The position numbers and the translations under genes are program-made. The notes below the pieces were generated by a model. The model did not search any database and was not told where the DNA came from. It saw only the letters and a program-made list of their open reading frames with translations. A DNA stretch of 64,000 nt from Gautieria morchelliformis (taxonomy: Eukaryota > Basidiomycota > Agaricomycetes > Gomphales > Gomphaceae), in contig WHVA01000111.1 in NCBI GenBank assembly GCA_015179125.1, positions 186,001-250,000 of the forward strand. The letters are read 5' to 3'. Positions 23,140 through 34,306 of the stretch are shown piece after piece. The stretch's first letter is position 1, and each line of letters starts with the position of its first letter.

Positions 23140-23149
23140 AGACTTTTCT
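23140..23149 (-). promoter_or_regulatory. Self-priming primer-binding site of copy B
   Basis: The same AGAAAAGTCT decamer, two bases inside the 5' LTR, is conserved in this older copy. Confidence 0.6.
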
Positions 23150-23151
23150 GC

Positions 23152-23643
23152 TGTCAGGGCAACCCTGACTGGTTGTGGAGATCACACTACCACACAACTG
23201 ACAAGGGGAAATCCAAAGTATGTATAAATGAACAACAGAGTATACAAGAGAGGGGATTCTCACCTGACAAGGGGAAATCCAAAGAGAAAAGTCTAAGGAC
23301 CCCCAATGTCAGCGAGCCCATATTATACTACGCTGTGCAGCCAGGGACAGCACTTGGCACTTGCCATCAACCCTGCATCCCCCTGACCTCCCTGACCCTT
23401 GATCGACCCTTGATGCCACCTATTACGCGAGTTGCTTGATTTCCGACACTGTTCCGAGAGCGGAAGTCGGAAATTGGAGTGGAACTGGCAAGCGAACAGA
23501 ACTGGTGGAAGTTCTCCCAGAAGCGGAATCATTTCTGAAAGCAGAGGCGGAGATGGAATCGGAACCGGAAGTGGAGTCGGAAATGGAGTCGGAACTGGGT
23601 ATGGTGTTGGAACTGGAAATGGAAAACAGGGTGTCCCCTGACA
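23152..23643 (-). repeat. 5' LTR of copy B (492 bp)
   Basis: It starts TGTCAGGGCAACC (one base off the usual TGTAAGGG) and ends CCCCTGACA. It is followed by GCGGA, matching the left flank GCAGA at four of five bases. Confidence 0.9.
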
Positions 23644-25000
23644 GCGGAGGATGATCATGACCAGGGCCATAGGAACATACTTTAAGGTGTGCATGTCTTG
23701 TCTGCGGGAATTATAATAGTATTGATGATTATCCTTGAAGGGTAAGCACCTGTACGGCTTGCCACGGTACCATATATATACGTGTGCAGCTGTATGTTGT
23801 ATGGCTACATTACGGTCTCAACCGTAATGTATCTTGACCACATGTCGGCTAGCAGCTGGAACACTCGGCGATATGGGTACGGCGGTCATACAGAACACAC
23901 GGGGTATGGAGTGCAGGTGTATTCCAGAATAGACTATACTATGCTCGGCACTTACACATCGAGTCCTTCCACTCTCCCCCATGCCTGCACTTGTATATAG
24001 ACCGTTGAGACAAAAAAGTGCGCTTTTGCACTTTAAAAAAGTTCGCGGTGACAGTTTCGAAAAAAAAAAATTTGGAACTTTTCTTCAGTTCAAATATGTA
24101 CTGGAAATAAGTTCTGTATTTTGGGAAAATCTGGAACAGTATAACAGTACGAATTGGAACTGATATTCAGGGCAAGTGCATTGGGCGCGTATTTTAAGTT
24201 CCGATCTTTCCTACAGTGCATGAAAGAGGTAATGGTCTTGACCAAATCATCAGAGATCATAAGATTGTGCCTATCGTCATAATCCACAGGTTTCAAAGCT
24301 TTGAGAAGGCTTTCATCTTGAAAAACAGAAAAGCAGCACCATTCCATCAGGAGCTGGGGTTGATGTGCCACTTTGGGAGTCACGGCTATCCACCATGAAA
24401 GGGCTCATCAAAATAATGGGACCCACTGTGCACCACCAGACACATGACATGTCAAAAGTGAACATGTTTAGTATTCTAGTAGCAATTCATCACCCTTGTG
24501 TGTCATGAAATAGATCCAATAGTCATCTTGAGGATCCTGAATTTTTGTGACACAAATACATGTAGTTTACATGTATTTGCCCCATTTATAACTAATTCCC
24601 CACAACACCAGCCGGTGTTGCCACTTCCTCTGCGTCCCTTCTCCATGAAAATCAACACTCCTGGCCATGATGTACATGGGTTGTGATTGACGTGCGAAGG
24701 ATGAGGAATCGCGCCTCCACTTGGGCTTTTCGGAGCGGGTTGAGCCTCTCCGAAAACCTCAAGTGAAGGACGTGTGCGGAGGAGATGTACGTGGGCTGTG
24801 ATTGGCGTTGGAAAGGACGTGTGCGGAGGATGACAACGAGAACCCCCTCTGAAGAGGCCCGATTCCCAATCAATGCAAAGAAACATGTATTCCAGTTTTC
24901 ACAAACCCTTGCACAAACAATTGACCCGTTGCGTCTTGGATAATATAACGTTGTTTCCGCCGGGGTAGATCTAATTGTACACGGGATAGTCGTCTCCAAC
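23644..25000. other. Non-coding stretch with inverted repeats
   Basis: No supported gene. It contains an A-rich region near 24005-24070, a perfect 11-bp inverted repeat at 24554-24578 (AAATACATGTA, GTT, TACATGTATTT), and a larger imperfect hairpin at about 24717-24767 (CACTTGGGCTTTTCGGAG against CTCCGAAAACCTCAAGTG). The latter lies between two copies of a gatgtac-tggg-tgtgattg motif (about 24670 and 24785). This looks like a relic of a small inverted-repeat element. Confidence 0.45.
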
Positions 25001-25072
25001 GGTGCAATAGCTCAGTGGCCAGAGCATGCGATTGCAGATCGCGTGGTCCCGCGTTCGAATCGCGGTTGTGCC
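25001..25072 (+). tRNA. tRNA-Cys (anticodon GCA)
   Basis: The acceptor GGTGCAA pairs with TTGTGCC with two G-U pairs. D arm GCTC/GAGC, anticodon stem TGCGA/TCGCG with loop TTGCAGA (anticodon GCA), and T arm CCGCG/CGCGG around TTCGAAT. A T5 tract typical of RNA polymerase III termination follows directly (25073-25077). No intron. Confidence 0.95.
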
Positions 25073-25596
25073 TTTTTGTGTTTTCTCACCATTTGCGAGA
25101 AGTACTTCTGTATTGAACTATCAGGACTTGTTCCACCGAATCCGGTGTGGTCAGCTTATAGTTTTCTTGCTACCCAAGACAACTCAGAAAGCTGGGCAAT
25201 CATACTCAGATTTCGACGTATTTTGCTGTGGGAAAGAGTCGACTCTCGTTTAGGAATATATATATGAATTGGCGTGGAGGTCCGTGCAGTTCGTGAACCT
25301 CCAAGTGCTTTGCGCCACGATGAGCAATCAGAATGACACAGTGATCAATTAAATAAATGGACAATGCAACCTGCACCTGAGTCGTCGCCGGACCTGGTTT
25401 CATACGAAACCCAAGGCGTCTCTGTTCAAAAAAAAAAAAGAATTCGGATGGTTATACTTACAACGCGACCAGTGGAACTTAAGGCATTAGGAGCGATATC
25501 GGTCACAAGAAGAGGTACGGATATATGACGTGTAACGAGAGAGACAACGTTAAAAGGTATGCGTTGCGGCAAAGCTTTCACGACGTTGTTCTGATC
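25073..25596. other. Spacer between tRNA-Cys and the esterase gene
   Basis: Begins with the tRNA terminator. No supported gene. It includes an A12 tract near 25428-25440 and probably the 3' UTR of the minus-strand esterase. Confidence 0.5.
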
Positions 25597-27052
25597 TCAG
25601 GAGGCTTTGCATTGCGTTAGTGCCTCGTTGACAAGATCCGCCATGATGCGCTGGCCTTGCTTTGCGGGATGACTGTTATAATAGTAGTCAGGATTAGGCA
25701 TTCACTAGGCTAGGCTGGAGGCAATGTGTCAATGACACGCACGAAGCGATCCAATAGAACGTGTGATCGGGATCAGGGCTGCGGTGTGAGGAGGTGCGTT
25801 ATTAGACCTCAGAATTCATATATAACATGTGAGCGTACCAGATATTGGGGGGATCACAACAAGGCCCCGGGCCAATGTCACAAAACTGGTTGGATGTATA
25901 GCCGAAAGCTTTGAAGCCAGGGGGTTGGTTGTCGATAATCGCGGACCACATTGGGGCAAAATCAACGAATGCAACTCTGAAAGAGGGGGACATGGCAGAG
26001 TTTCGGCGGGCATTGAGGCCAGAAAAGATGGCTTGCTTATATGTATCACCAGACGCCGACTGACTCCCAATGCCATAGACATCTTACTTGGTTTAGTTAT
26101 CGCACAATAGGACATTGTGGTCAACGGACCTAGAACCAAGAAGCTGCGAGCATTTGTGGGAGGGGACGAAAGCAAATCAATCTGATTGAGCACAGTCTGT
26201 GCAGCTTGCGGTAAATGATCACCGTCCACTAATAAATAAAGATGAGGCCAGGAGGCGCATGAATGGACGGGATTGCGTGCCTTGGGACGCCAAAAAGTCA
26301 TTGATACCAAAGAACACCACGAATAAAGTCGAGGCAGGGTCAAGATTGTGAGATTGGCTGAGGAATAGATCCACTAAATACCCCATGTAAGTACCAGAAC
26401 ATCAGAAATAAATTACAACTGACCTTGATGGATGAAGTCACTGTTATTGGCGCGACTTGGCCACAATGAAGCGTTGGTGACAGCAGCACTTATCTGCGGT
26501 TGATAATTTCAAGTAAACTTAAACCGAAATATCGGCGGGAGACTAACTGCGTAGTTCATCACTGTGATCTGGCCATGGTCGAGGGCGAAATCCTCGACTA
26601 CCACATATTTCAACCTTATGTAAAGATGCTATAAATCCTCAAGCAACTTACCCCACATGGGTCCGTTGCTGCTGCGCCCGCCTGCCTCGGGGTTAGGTGG
26701 AATGACAACTGCTGGCGGAGGTGGAGTACCGTCACGATTTCCCCCTGTGTCCGCTATGTGATGACAGGATACGAAAAGTTCACAAAGGAGGCAATACGTA
26801 GAATAAGCAGGTGATCATGTAGAGAAGCATTAGGATGTTACTGTATGAATCTCCAAATGACACGATGGTTTTGTACGAGTCGAGGGCAAGCAGGCCCGCA
26901 TTGACATCAGAGAAAAGGCCACTTAACGAGCCACAGTTTGGGCCGATGGCCAGATGGATCCCGTTATTCGTATCATTTCCCCCAGACTGCCTTGGAAATG
27001 AGACAGCAAAGACGAAAGACGAGCACAAAGCAAGGATGAAGACCAAGAGCAT
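25597..27052 (-). CDS. Secreted GDSL/SGNH-family esterase (CE16-like)
   Basis: Multi-exon minus-strand gene. It starts MLLVFILALCSSFVFAVSFP, a signal peptide, so the product should be secreted. The catalytic Ser block reads FGDSYTDTG after splicing a GT-AG intron, followed by RSSNGPMW, then LDHGQITVMNYA, FVVFFGINDF (the block III Asn), VLNQIDLL..LVLGP, FVDFAPMWSAI, and after two further introns DPDHTFYWIASHPAKQGQRIMADLV. The last motif carries the catalytic Asp and His. These motifs in this order are typical of fungal extracellular acetylesterases/lipases; the substrate cannot be told. Some middle intron boundaries are uncertain. The stop TGA is at 25597-25599. Confidence 0.8.
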
Positions 27053-28031
27053 GATCTCTGCACGGGCGGTCCGGTTTGCGACTCCTCCTCCTCTCGGAAA
27101 CCGAGTTATGCTATGCCTTATAGAACCTGGGTCGACATCCATTAGTAGCGAGTGTAGCCTATCGAACTGTGATCCATGGAAAGCTTTCTCTGCGACATCG
27201 CGGCCCGAGGCCATCTTCCATATTCCTGCCCACATGTGTGTACCTTGCCCGGTGGTCACGCTGGCAGGAGTTAGACGCCGCGGAAGAGAAGTGATTTTTT
27301 GTTTGCAAGTGACCAGAGTGAAAGGCAAGTTTGCATGCTACTAGAATGTTAGAGGTAAAAGTTCTTGAGAACCATGACCCGAAAGCACGGGCCTAGCATT
27401 TCTGATCTTGAATGTGGGGAGTCGCGAGCGTTAGTTTACAGTAGCAAAACATGCAGGGTTGAGACAAATCTCATCATGAGGTTGAACACTATCTATAGCG
27501 CTATATGCAGCATTAGTATTTTCCGAGGCGCTATTGAAGCACTGGCTCCCAGTACTCTTGATCATCTTCTGTTTTGCCCTCAACATCCTCCTTATGCAGC
27601 TTCTGCGTTCAGTCTCACGACGATCTCGGCTGTATTTACGGCTACAGGTGACCGGCGCCGCTATGGCTGGAAAAGCATATACGAATATTCAGCCCCAGGT
27701 TTGGGTCAGTTCAGAATCCGACCGATGACATATTGAGCAGCGTAGTACCGCATACTTACAGTATATACACGACATGGGGCATTAAGATTATATACAAGCA
27801 AAGGTTCTGTATCTTTCTGTCCTCCTAGCCTATATGTAGCCATTTACAGTAAAATGTGAGCATCCACGGTCCGTCAAAATCATCAACAAAGGAATACCAG
27901 TGTACAAACAAAGACCCCCCGGGTAGAACGAACTCAAGAGACGAAAATTGTCTTAGCGCCCCTCCCTCGTCATTTCCGCTGATACTGGTTTTTACCAGTC
28001 TTCTGTTCTCACCTGTCCGTGTATTCTGCCC
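27053..28031. other. Divergent intergenic region (esterase / taxilin)
   Basis: Holds the 5' flanks of both divergent genes. A 64-residue plus-strand frame at 27534-27728 with a hydrophobic start was noted but has no independent support. Confidence 0.45.
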
Positions 28032-30260
28032 ATGGCAGCTAACGGCGCCACGAGTAACCAGAATCCACGGACAGCAGCCGCCAAACCTGCACCCACCGGA
28101 CCTGCCCCTCCTGTCCCAGCTTCTGCCCCTCCAATTCCTCCAAACGTCACATCAGCTAATACCAGGACAGCACAGCCTCACGCGCACCATTCTCCCAACT
28201 GCGGTGCTGTCAATGGGGCCACCTCGCACGCGCATCCACCCGCACCTCATACTACACAGAAGGGAAAGAAGAAGGCCGAATCTGTAGATCCGGCGACAAT
28301 GTATGAGACGGTGAGGAACAGGATTGCCGCACTTGAAGAAGAGGAGGTGCATGGCGAGGAAGAGGAGCGGCGGATTGGTGCGTGCAGTTGACGAATTCGA
28401 ACGAAACATTGTACGTCAAGTGCGTCAAGCATGCTGATGTCTGCTCTCAGCGGAGGACGCCCGTAAAATGGTCAAAGGCGTGTCAGATTCAGTGGTACAC
28501 ACGAAATATATTGATCTGGTACGGAACGTATTGTCAAAACTAAGATTCGGGGCATCAGTTCAGTCTATCACCATAGTACCAGGAATTGAAACGGTTGGAG
28601 CGAGATCACGCCAAAGAGAAGCAGAAATTGGTCAAGGACAAGGACAATGGTACCTTTCCTCCTAGTTTTCATCGCGTCAATGGCCAGTTGACGAGCGTCG
28701 GAAATGATCAGCAAAGAGTCAATTGACAAAAGCAAACCAAAACAAGACCAGGTTTGAGAATGTAGCTAGGGAGTTACAGAAGGTAGGCACTGGTCCTTAC
28801 TGAAGTATTGACACTGACCGTGTCTTCTTGTTTATAGGAGAATAAGAAGCTGAGGGTAAATTTTGAAGGTGATGTCGCTATGCCGCAGCTAACAAAATTG
28901 CTCCAGGAAGACAGTCGAACGATGTCTATCAGCGTGAAGGAAGCTCAAGACGAGGTATGATTGTGCTCAGTCTTAAAAACATTATGACATGTTCATTGCA
29001 AATTTAGATCTTAAATCTAAAGCTTGAGATGGAACGACGAGCAGACAAGGCCAGAAAGAAAGAGAAGAAATATCTCGAGTCGTCCGACATTGTCCTCAAA
29101 GTTGTTTGTAAATATCGCGCGGAGCTTTTTTTCAAGATTTCTCGGAAGACGAAGCTCAGTAGACTCTTCAACGCCTGGACCGAGCGAATGGAGATGGGGA
29201 GCACTGTCAGTGGGAATGGGGGAGGGAAGAAGGATAAACAGGAATCGCAAGACAGCGATACGCAAGAGGAGAAGGCCCCGATGATGTTCTTGTTCACACA
29301 TCTGGGCCGAAGTATAGAACCAGATCAGACGCCAGAAGATGTCGGGATGGAAGCTGGGGATGAGATCCTCGCTGTGGAAATGATGGACTTAACCAAAGAC
29401 GAAGTCGTGCGCATCAAAGCTGTTTTTCTGTGGTATCGGAAGACTAACGCCGACTCTACCTCAGGACGACGTTCCTGAATCTCAGCGGCAACGGCTGAGG
29501 AAACATTGGACCACTAATCCACATGCGTCAGTCACAGCTGTTCTGATCGCCGTCTGGGCGCTTGACTTATTTGTACTATTGCAGTGCGAAACAAGCTGTA
29601 GAGGAAATCTTCGACAATGTGTATGTTATTCTCTGGGGTCTTCATGTTTCTTTGTGTTGATGTTCGAATAGAGTCCGCGAACGATTGAAGGACGTCCTCC
29701 GACAGTATGAACTGAGGGAAAAACACTTTGATTGCGTTATACGTTCCAAAGAGTTGGAGGTGCTTCTGTCACGTGCTAGAGCGGAGGAGCAACGAGGTCT
29801 TGTGGAACAGGAGCGGCGGAAGGCAGCTGACAATGAAGCGAAGGCAAGTCGATGTGCACCGAATGAACGAATCGTTCTTTCTTAATGACAATCACCGAGT
29901 AGACTCGCGAGCTGAATGAGGAAGCACAGCAATTGAAAGAGCAATCATCTCAAATACATCATCAATTACAGCGGCTGAAAGAGCAAAGTAGAGATATTAA
30001 CTCCTCTCAAGCTCGTCTGCTGGAAGATCTGCGAGGTGGGTCTCTTCCCCCACCAACAATTCGGGCGAACTCTGACGCACAGGGGATTCTAGCGTGTTGT
30101 GAAGCGGTATGTATAAATGGTAGTGTCACTCGAAATGCCCTCACATCTTCTTTTCTTCCAGCCTACTCCAGAGCGTACGCAGCGACTGTTCTCAAGATTG
30201 CGAGACGAGCTGGAAAGGCGGGGTGCCAAGCTACCAGACGAGCCAAGTACAGGCGGATGA
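28032..30260 (+). CDS. Taxilin-family coiled-coil protein with an embedded SUMO-like (Rad60-SLD) domain
   Basis: Twelve exons (28032-28377, 28451-28518, 28583-28649, 28712-28782, 28838-28855, 28907-28954, 29008-29403, 29465-29526, 29585-29620, 29672-29843, 29903-30106, 30162-30260) keep one frame for 528 residues. The N-terminus is Pro/Ala-rich. Taxilin blocks include AKSQLTKANQNKTRFENVA, RELQKENKKLR, and QYELREKHFDCVIRSKELEV followed by ARAEEQRGLVEQER. Exon 7 (residues 207-338) instead encodes a beta-grasp SUMO-like domain: LKVVCKYRAELFFKISRKTK, LFNAWTERM, FLFTHLGRSIEPDQTPEDVG, MEAGDEILAVEMMDL. Exon 7 is flanked by phase-0 introns, so it could be skipped in frame. The intron at 29844-29902 has a GC donor (AAG|GCAAGT). 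Taxilins bind syntaxins in vesicle traffic; the role of the extra domain is unknown. Confidence 0.75.
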
Positions 30261-30392
30261 CTTTGGAAATGACATCTACGTTAACTGTTTTTGTTGTGTT
30301 TGCTCTGAGGCGTCCGGGTAACGAGCAAGCAGTCCACTGATGGGCAAAATAAATTGGAAAATCTCATTATGAAAGTCCGTCTAGGGTAGTTT

Positions 30393-31919
30393 CTACATCA
30401 GTGCGTCTAAAGCCACTGCGCTCTCAACCATCCCAGACTTGGTGAATGTTTTACCTCTAACCGCATCGAGACCTTCACCAGCATAGCTAACCTCGGGAGA
30501 CACCTCGATCTGGACACCTTCAGCCAACTTTGCGCCTGCACGAACCAAATAACGCTGCTGCTGTGAAAGCAAATCTTTTCTGCTGGTTTCAGGATCGTCG
30601 GATCCTGTGCCTGGCGCATTCTTGAGAGGGCTAAACTCTTCCTGTCTTTCCACTTCCAGCACGTTGAAGTCCTGGGTAAATGGAAAGACATCGAACACAA
30701 AAAGTTCTAGCTTCATGCCGTTGGGTTTGGTAGGTTTCACCAGCTGTCCGCTTTCCATATCAACATGAGGGATTTTTTTGCGCGCAATGTGAAATGCCAT
30801 TTGGTCCTCGAATGATTCTACACTGTTGAGGAAACGTGTTGTGTAGAAGTGGTTGGCGATGTTAGCAGCGCGGAAGGCAAGTTCTCCCGTTTTGGGGTCG
30901 CGTTTCTCGGCCTGCTCCTTCGAGATCTCGCTGTACTCCACCACGGAGAATCGATGATCGCGCACGGCAACGACACCAACGGATTCAGTGGGCGATTGTT
31001 TGCGCACGACCTTCGCGGCACATGCAGACTGTTTCTGGATGCAATAACCCAGGAATACGGGGTCCGCGACACGGACCAAGCAGTTATCGACACAGTACGC
31101 ATGGATGTAAAGAATGTTGCGTTTAGAGAGGTCTGATAATACGGTATGGCCTGATTCACTGGATATGGGGGATCGAAGAGCAGCATACAAGCCACCGTTT
31201 CCATCAGGTGCCACGGCCACTCTAGAGGATGTTTCCAGTATGATTTTTCCGTCAAAAGTGAGACATGGCAAGGTGCCTACATAAGATCTCAGCTAGTTGT
31301 GACCGTCATCAACGACATTAAGATACTTACCCTGTTCGAAGAAAATCACGTTCGTTGCCTTTAAGCCAAAGTAGTTGTTTTTCTTGAAGAAGTCTTCTGT
31401 ATCTGGACGGGTAGGGCCGCTTGTCATGACATACCACGGAATCTCCACGGATCCCTTCGCTTTTCCTTCGACCTCTTCGGCGACAACCTGCAAACGAGCA
31501 ATACGTTCTGCCTGGTACTGAAAGAGGCTCTTGTGTGATGGAAGTCCAATGTCGTAACACCCTTTAGGAGCACTGCTACCCAGCCGTGTACCTTGACCTC
31601 CTGCCATCAAGAGTACACCAACCTGTCCTGCAGCAACGGCCTTAATGCCAACCTTTCTCCATTCTGCTTCCTTCTCCGGAGCCTGGACGACGGTGTCAAA
31701 CGCATTTTCAGGCAAGGGTTCGATGTCATCAGGTGCGCCGGAAGTGCCCTCCTTTTCGCTTTCGACCGCCTTGAGGTAGATCTTGTTGACGCGGTTGACA
31801 TCGATGGATTTGAGCTGTGAGATCAGAGCGGCTTGCTCCGCTAAGGTCAACTTGGGCCAGAATTGAAAAATATGACCCTGTCCAGCTGCCTCGAATTGGG
31901 AACGTATGGCATCCATCAT
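30393..31919 (-). CDS. UAP1: UDP-N-acetylglucosamine pyrophosphorylase
   Basis: Two exons (31919-31331 and 31276-30393; 54-nt GT-AG intron) give 490 residues, the usual family length. It converts UTP and GlcNAc-1-P to UDP-GlcNAc, the precursor of chitin, N-glycans and GPI anchors, in the cytosol. Seen: the nucleotide-binding signature LLMAGGQGTRLGSSAPKGCY, then GLPSHKSLFQYQAERI, WYVMTSGPTRPDTEDFF, FFEQGTLPCLTFDGKI across the splice, a GGLYAAL block after APDGNG, and FVFDVFPFT. No key residue appears to be missing. A second ATG follows directly after the first. It is convergent with the taxilin gene, with 132 bp between stop codons. Confidence 0.95.
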
Positions 31920-32990
31920 TATACGTGTTGGTAGTTAGGAAGAGAACGGTCGTGGCAAGTAAAGTAAATGTGATTAGGGTAGGTATGTGGTGGTTTATTT
32001 ATGGGCGCAACTGGGTTAGGGCCGCATCAACGGCTGCGAGGCTATAAGTACACAGCACAACTAGCAAGGTATCAACATTTACAGTAAATGAGTTATGCTT
32101 CCCTCTTCTCATTGTCTTACAATTGTGATGCAAGTCGCCGCCGCCGCCGCAGTGAAAAGAATAATTATAAGAAAACCAGGTGAAAAAACCAACGGTGTAA
32201 AACGAAACAAGGATACTGTGAGGAAGCAATGATCCACCGATCCCTGAGCGATGCTACTTTTGTGGCGCTGTGCTCAACAGATCTACTGTGCAGCAGCCAG
32301 CATTTCGTGATAATATATGATGGGTGCCGGACGGTGCCAGTGTGGGTGGCCCGCACAAAAGCGAGTGACGCGCCAGGATACTTCGGCGATGGACACCTTT
32401 ACCGAGCACCACCCGAGATATTTTCCCTAAGTCCTTCGGCGTTGTCCACGACGACACAGACAGGCAGGACGACGGATTTATAGCATAGGAGTTGGCGTGG
32501 TCGGGACATGGCAAATTTATTTTAGAGACTGCATATGCATATACACTGTCTTATGCGGCGATGTTGTGGGATCGGACAAATTCTGAGGCATGAAACCAAA
32601 GGTACAACTGTGTCTTAATCACAGCAGCCGCGCTCACTATAAATGACAACCCCCGCACGAAAGGTCAACCTACGGAACTCGATCTAAAGGGCCGTCAAAG
32701 ATTTGGAGGACCGTGGAACCACAAAGCCCACCGCTTTCGTCTCATCGTCTTGTTGCAAAGGTTTATACTGGCAGACTAGACTTAACTGAGGCTCAAAAAC
32801 GTCAAATTGACAAAAAAAAAACAATATAGAAGACTACAGTATACCTTCTCTCCACTAATGACCTGTCGCTCGAAAAGGATATCCTTTGTGTGGCTGTGCA
32901 TCCGCGTGGGTGCGGGTGTACTAGGCTCACGCCGTCACGGTTTTCTTCGAGCTGCAGTACTAATACTCTCACTAGTATTCTTCATTTGTC
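31920..32990. other. Intergenic region, UAP1 promoter side
   Basis: No supported gene on either strand. It carries a short GCC trinucleotide run (about 32133-32146) and an A10 tract near 32812. It separates the divergent starts of UAP1 and the NmrA-like gene. Confidence 0.45.
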
Positions 32991-34306
32991 ATGTCCCATG
33001 ACCGCAAGACAATACTTATAACAGGAGCCACTGGCAGGCAAGGTTGCGCAGTCATCTCATCGCTCCTCTCTGCAGATGCCACAGCACAACGTTACCGCAT
33101 TCTAGCCTTGACTAGAAACACCGCTTCTGAGACTTCTAAGGCTCTTCTTTCCCTTTCTTCCGGATCAGATTCAGGTTCAGAGTTGACCCTAGTAAAAGGC
33201 GATCTCGACAACCCGACGAGCATAAGGAAAATATTCGAGGAGGCGGAAGGCGGTATCTGGGGGGTCTTCGCCGTCCTTGCATTCCCTGGGCTTGGTGCAA
33301 ATGCTGATGGGGAAGAGAGGCAGGGTATCGTGAGTGGAGACCACGGTAATGGATAGAGCATGTCTCGTTTACTTTTTATAAGTCGCTTGCAGATCTTTCA
33401 CTTGAGTTCGGGGTGTCCCACTTTGTTTTGTCCACCTCTGAGCGTGGGGGAGGAGCGTCTGATGACATCTTGACTCTCGATGGTGCTGCGAAAGTGAAAA
33501 TAGAGCGGCACGTCAAGTCATTAGGTACGAAAGGGCTGAAGTGGACGTAAGTCAATCGCTGCAATTCCTGATTTATAATGGTTTCCGCCTACTCTCCATG
33601 TTAATGCACTACAGCGCAGTTTGCTGAGGCCTGGATTTTTTATGGAGAATTTCGACGGAACTATCGGAAAAATCACCGCTGGTGTGCTAAAGTGTGGGCT
33701 GCAGCCCACAACAAAACAACAACTTATTGTGAGTCTCATTGCCCCCACATTGTACATTCGAGTAATTTCCACCATGCCAGGCTGCGGACGACATTGGTCA
33801 TGTCGCCGCTACAGTGTTTCGGGTCAGTCTTTTCTCGCCAGCACCGAAGGCTATTGAAACCTAACCTAATTGATGTGTTTCAGAACCCAGAGGCTCACTC
33901 TCAGAAGACCATTGTCGTGGTAGGAGACGTGTTAACGCCCAAGGAACAAGACGTGGCATACGAGAAGGCAACAGGCCGTCATCTCCCCTCGGTTCCCAAC
34001 GTTGTCGCCAAATTAATACTGGGTCTTAATTCGCACACGCGCGATCTGTAGGTCATACTACCAGCGTTTTCCACATTGTTCTCACTTTACATCATCTACG
34101 ACAGCATTTCTGGAATAGAGAGAATACATCGAGATCGAAGTGCCATGGACGGCGGATATGACGCCGTAATACAAGACATCAAAGAGATCCATCCCGGGAT
34201 CATGACCTTTCAGGAATGGGCGAAGAGAAAGGATGGCGTGGTGGCCAAGCGCACCAAGGGTTGGAATCAGGTGTCGATACTAGCATTGGTATTGGGCAAG
34301 CAGTAG
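32991..34306 (+). CDS. NmrA-like NAD(P)-binding protein
   Basis: Six exons (32991-33329, 33383-33546, 33620-33728, 33781-33822, 33884-34047, 34105-34306) give 339 residues with all joins in frame. It is a Rossmann-fold protein: the N-terminal dinucleotide loop is ILITGATGRQG, followed by VKGDLDNPTSIRKIF, WGVFAVL, SLADLSLEFGVSHFVLSTSE, WTLLRPGFFMENF and AADDIGHVAATVF, all standard for NmrA-like/HSCARG atypical short-chain dehydrogenases. Members act as redox sensors or as isoflavone-reductase-like enzymes; no substrate can be assigned. The third exon begins at the second possible acceptor (GCGCAG at 33619), the only one that keeps frame. Confidence 0.87.

Larger units (their letters stand above)
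10763..23643 (-). mobile_element. Ty3/gypsy chromovirus copy B, interrupted by two nested insertions
   Basis: The LTRs are at 10763-11266 and 23152-23643. Removing the solo LTR at 11727-12176 and complete element A (13280-19484), each with one target duplication, leaves about 6.2 kb, the same as intact copies. The flanks are GCAGA (10758-10762) and GCGGA (23644-23648), a target duplication with one mismatch. The two LTRs differ by many substitutions and a 12-nt indel, so B is the oldest of the three copies. Gag is open; pol is split and carries inactivating changes. Confidence 0.9.

Noticed and set aside
27534..27728. Small putative membrane protein between the esterase and taxilin
   Set aside because: Hydrophobic start but only 64 codons, no splice partners or homology signal; left as intergenic.
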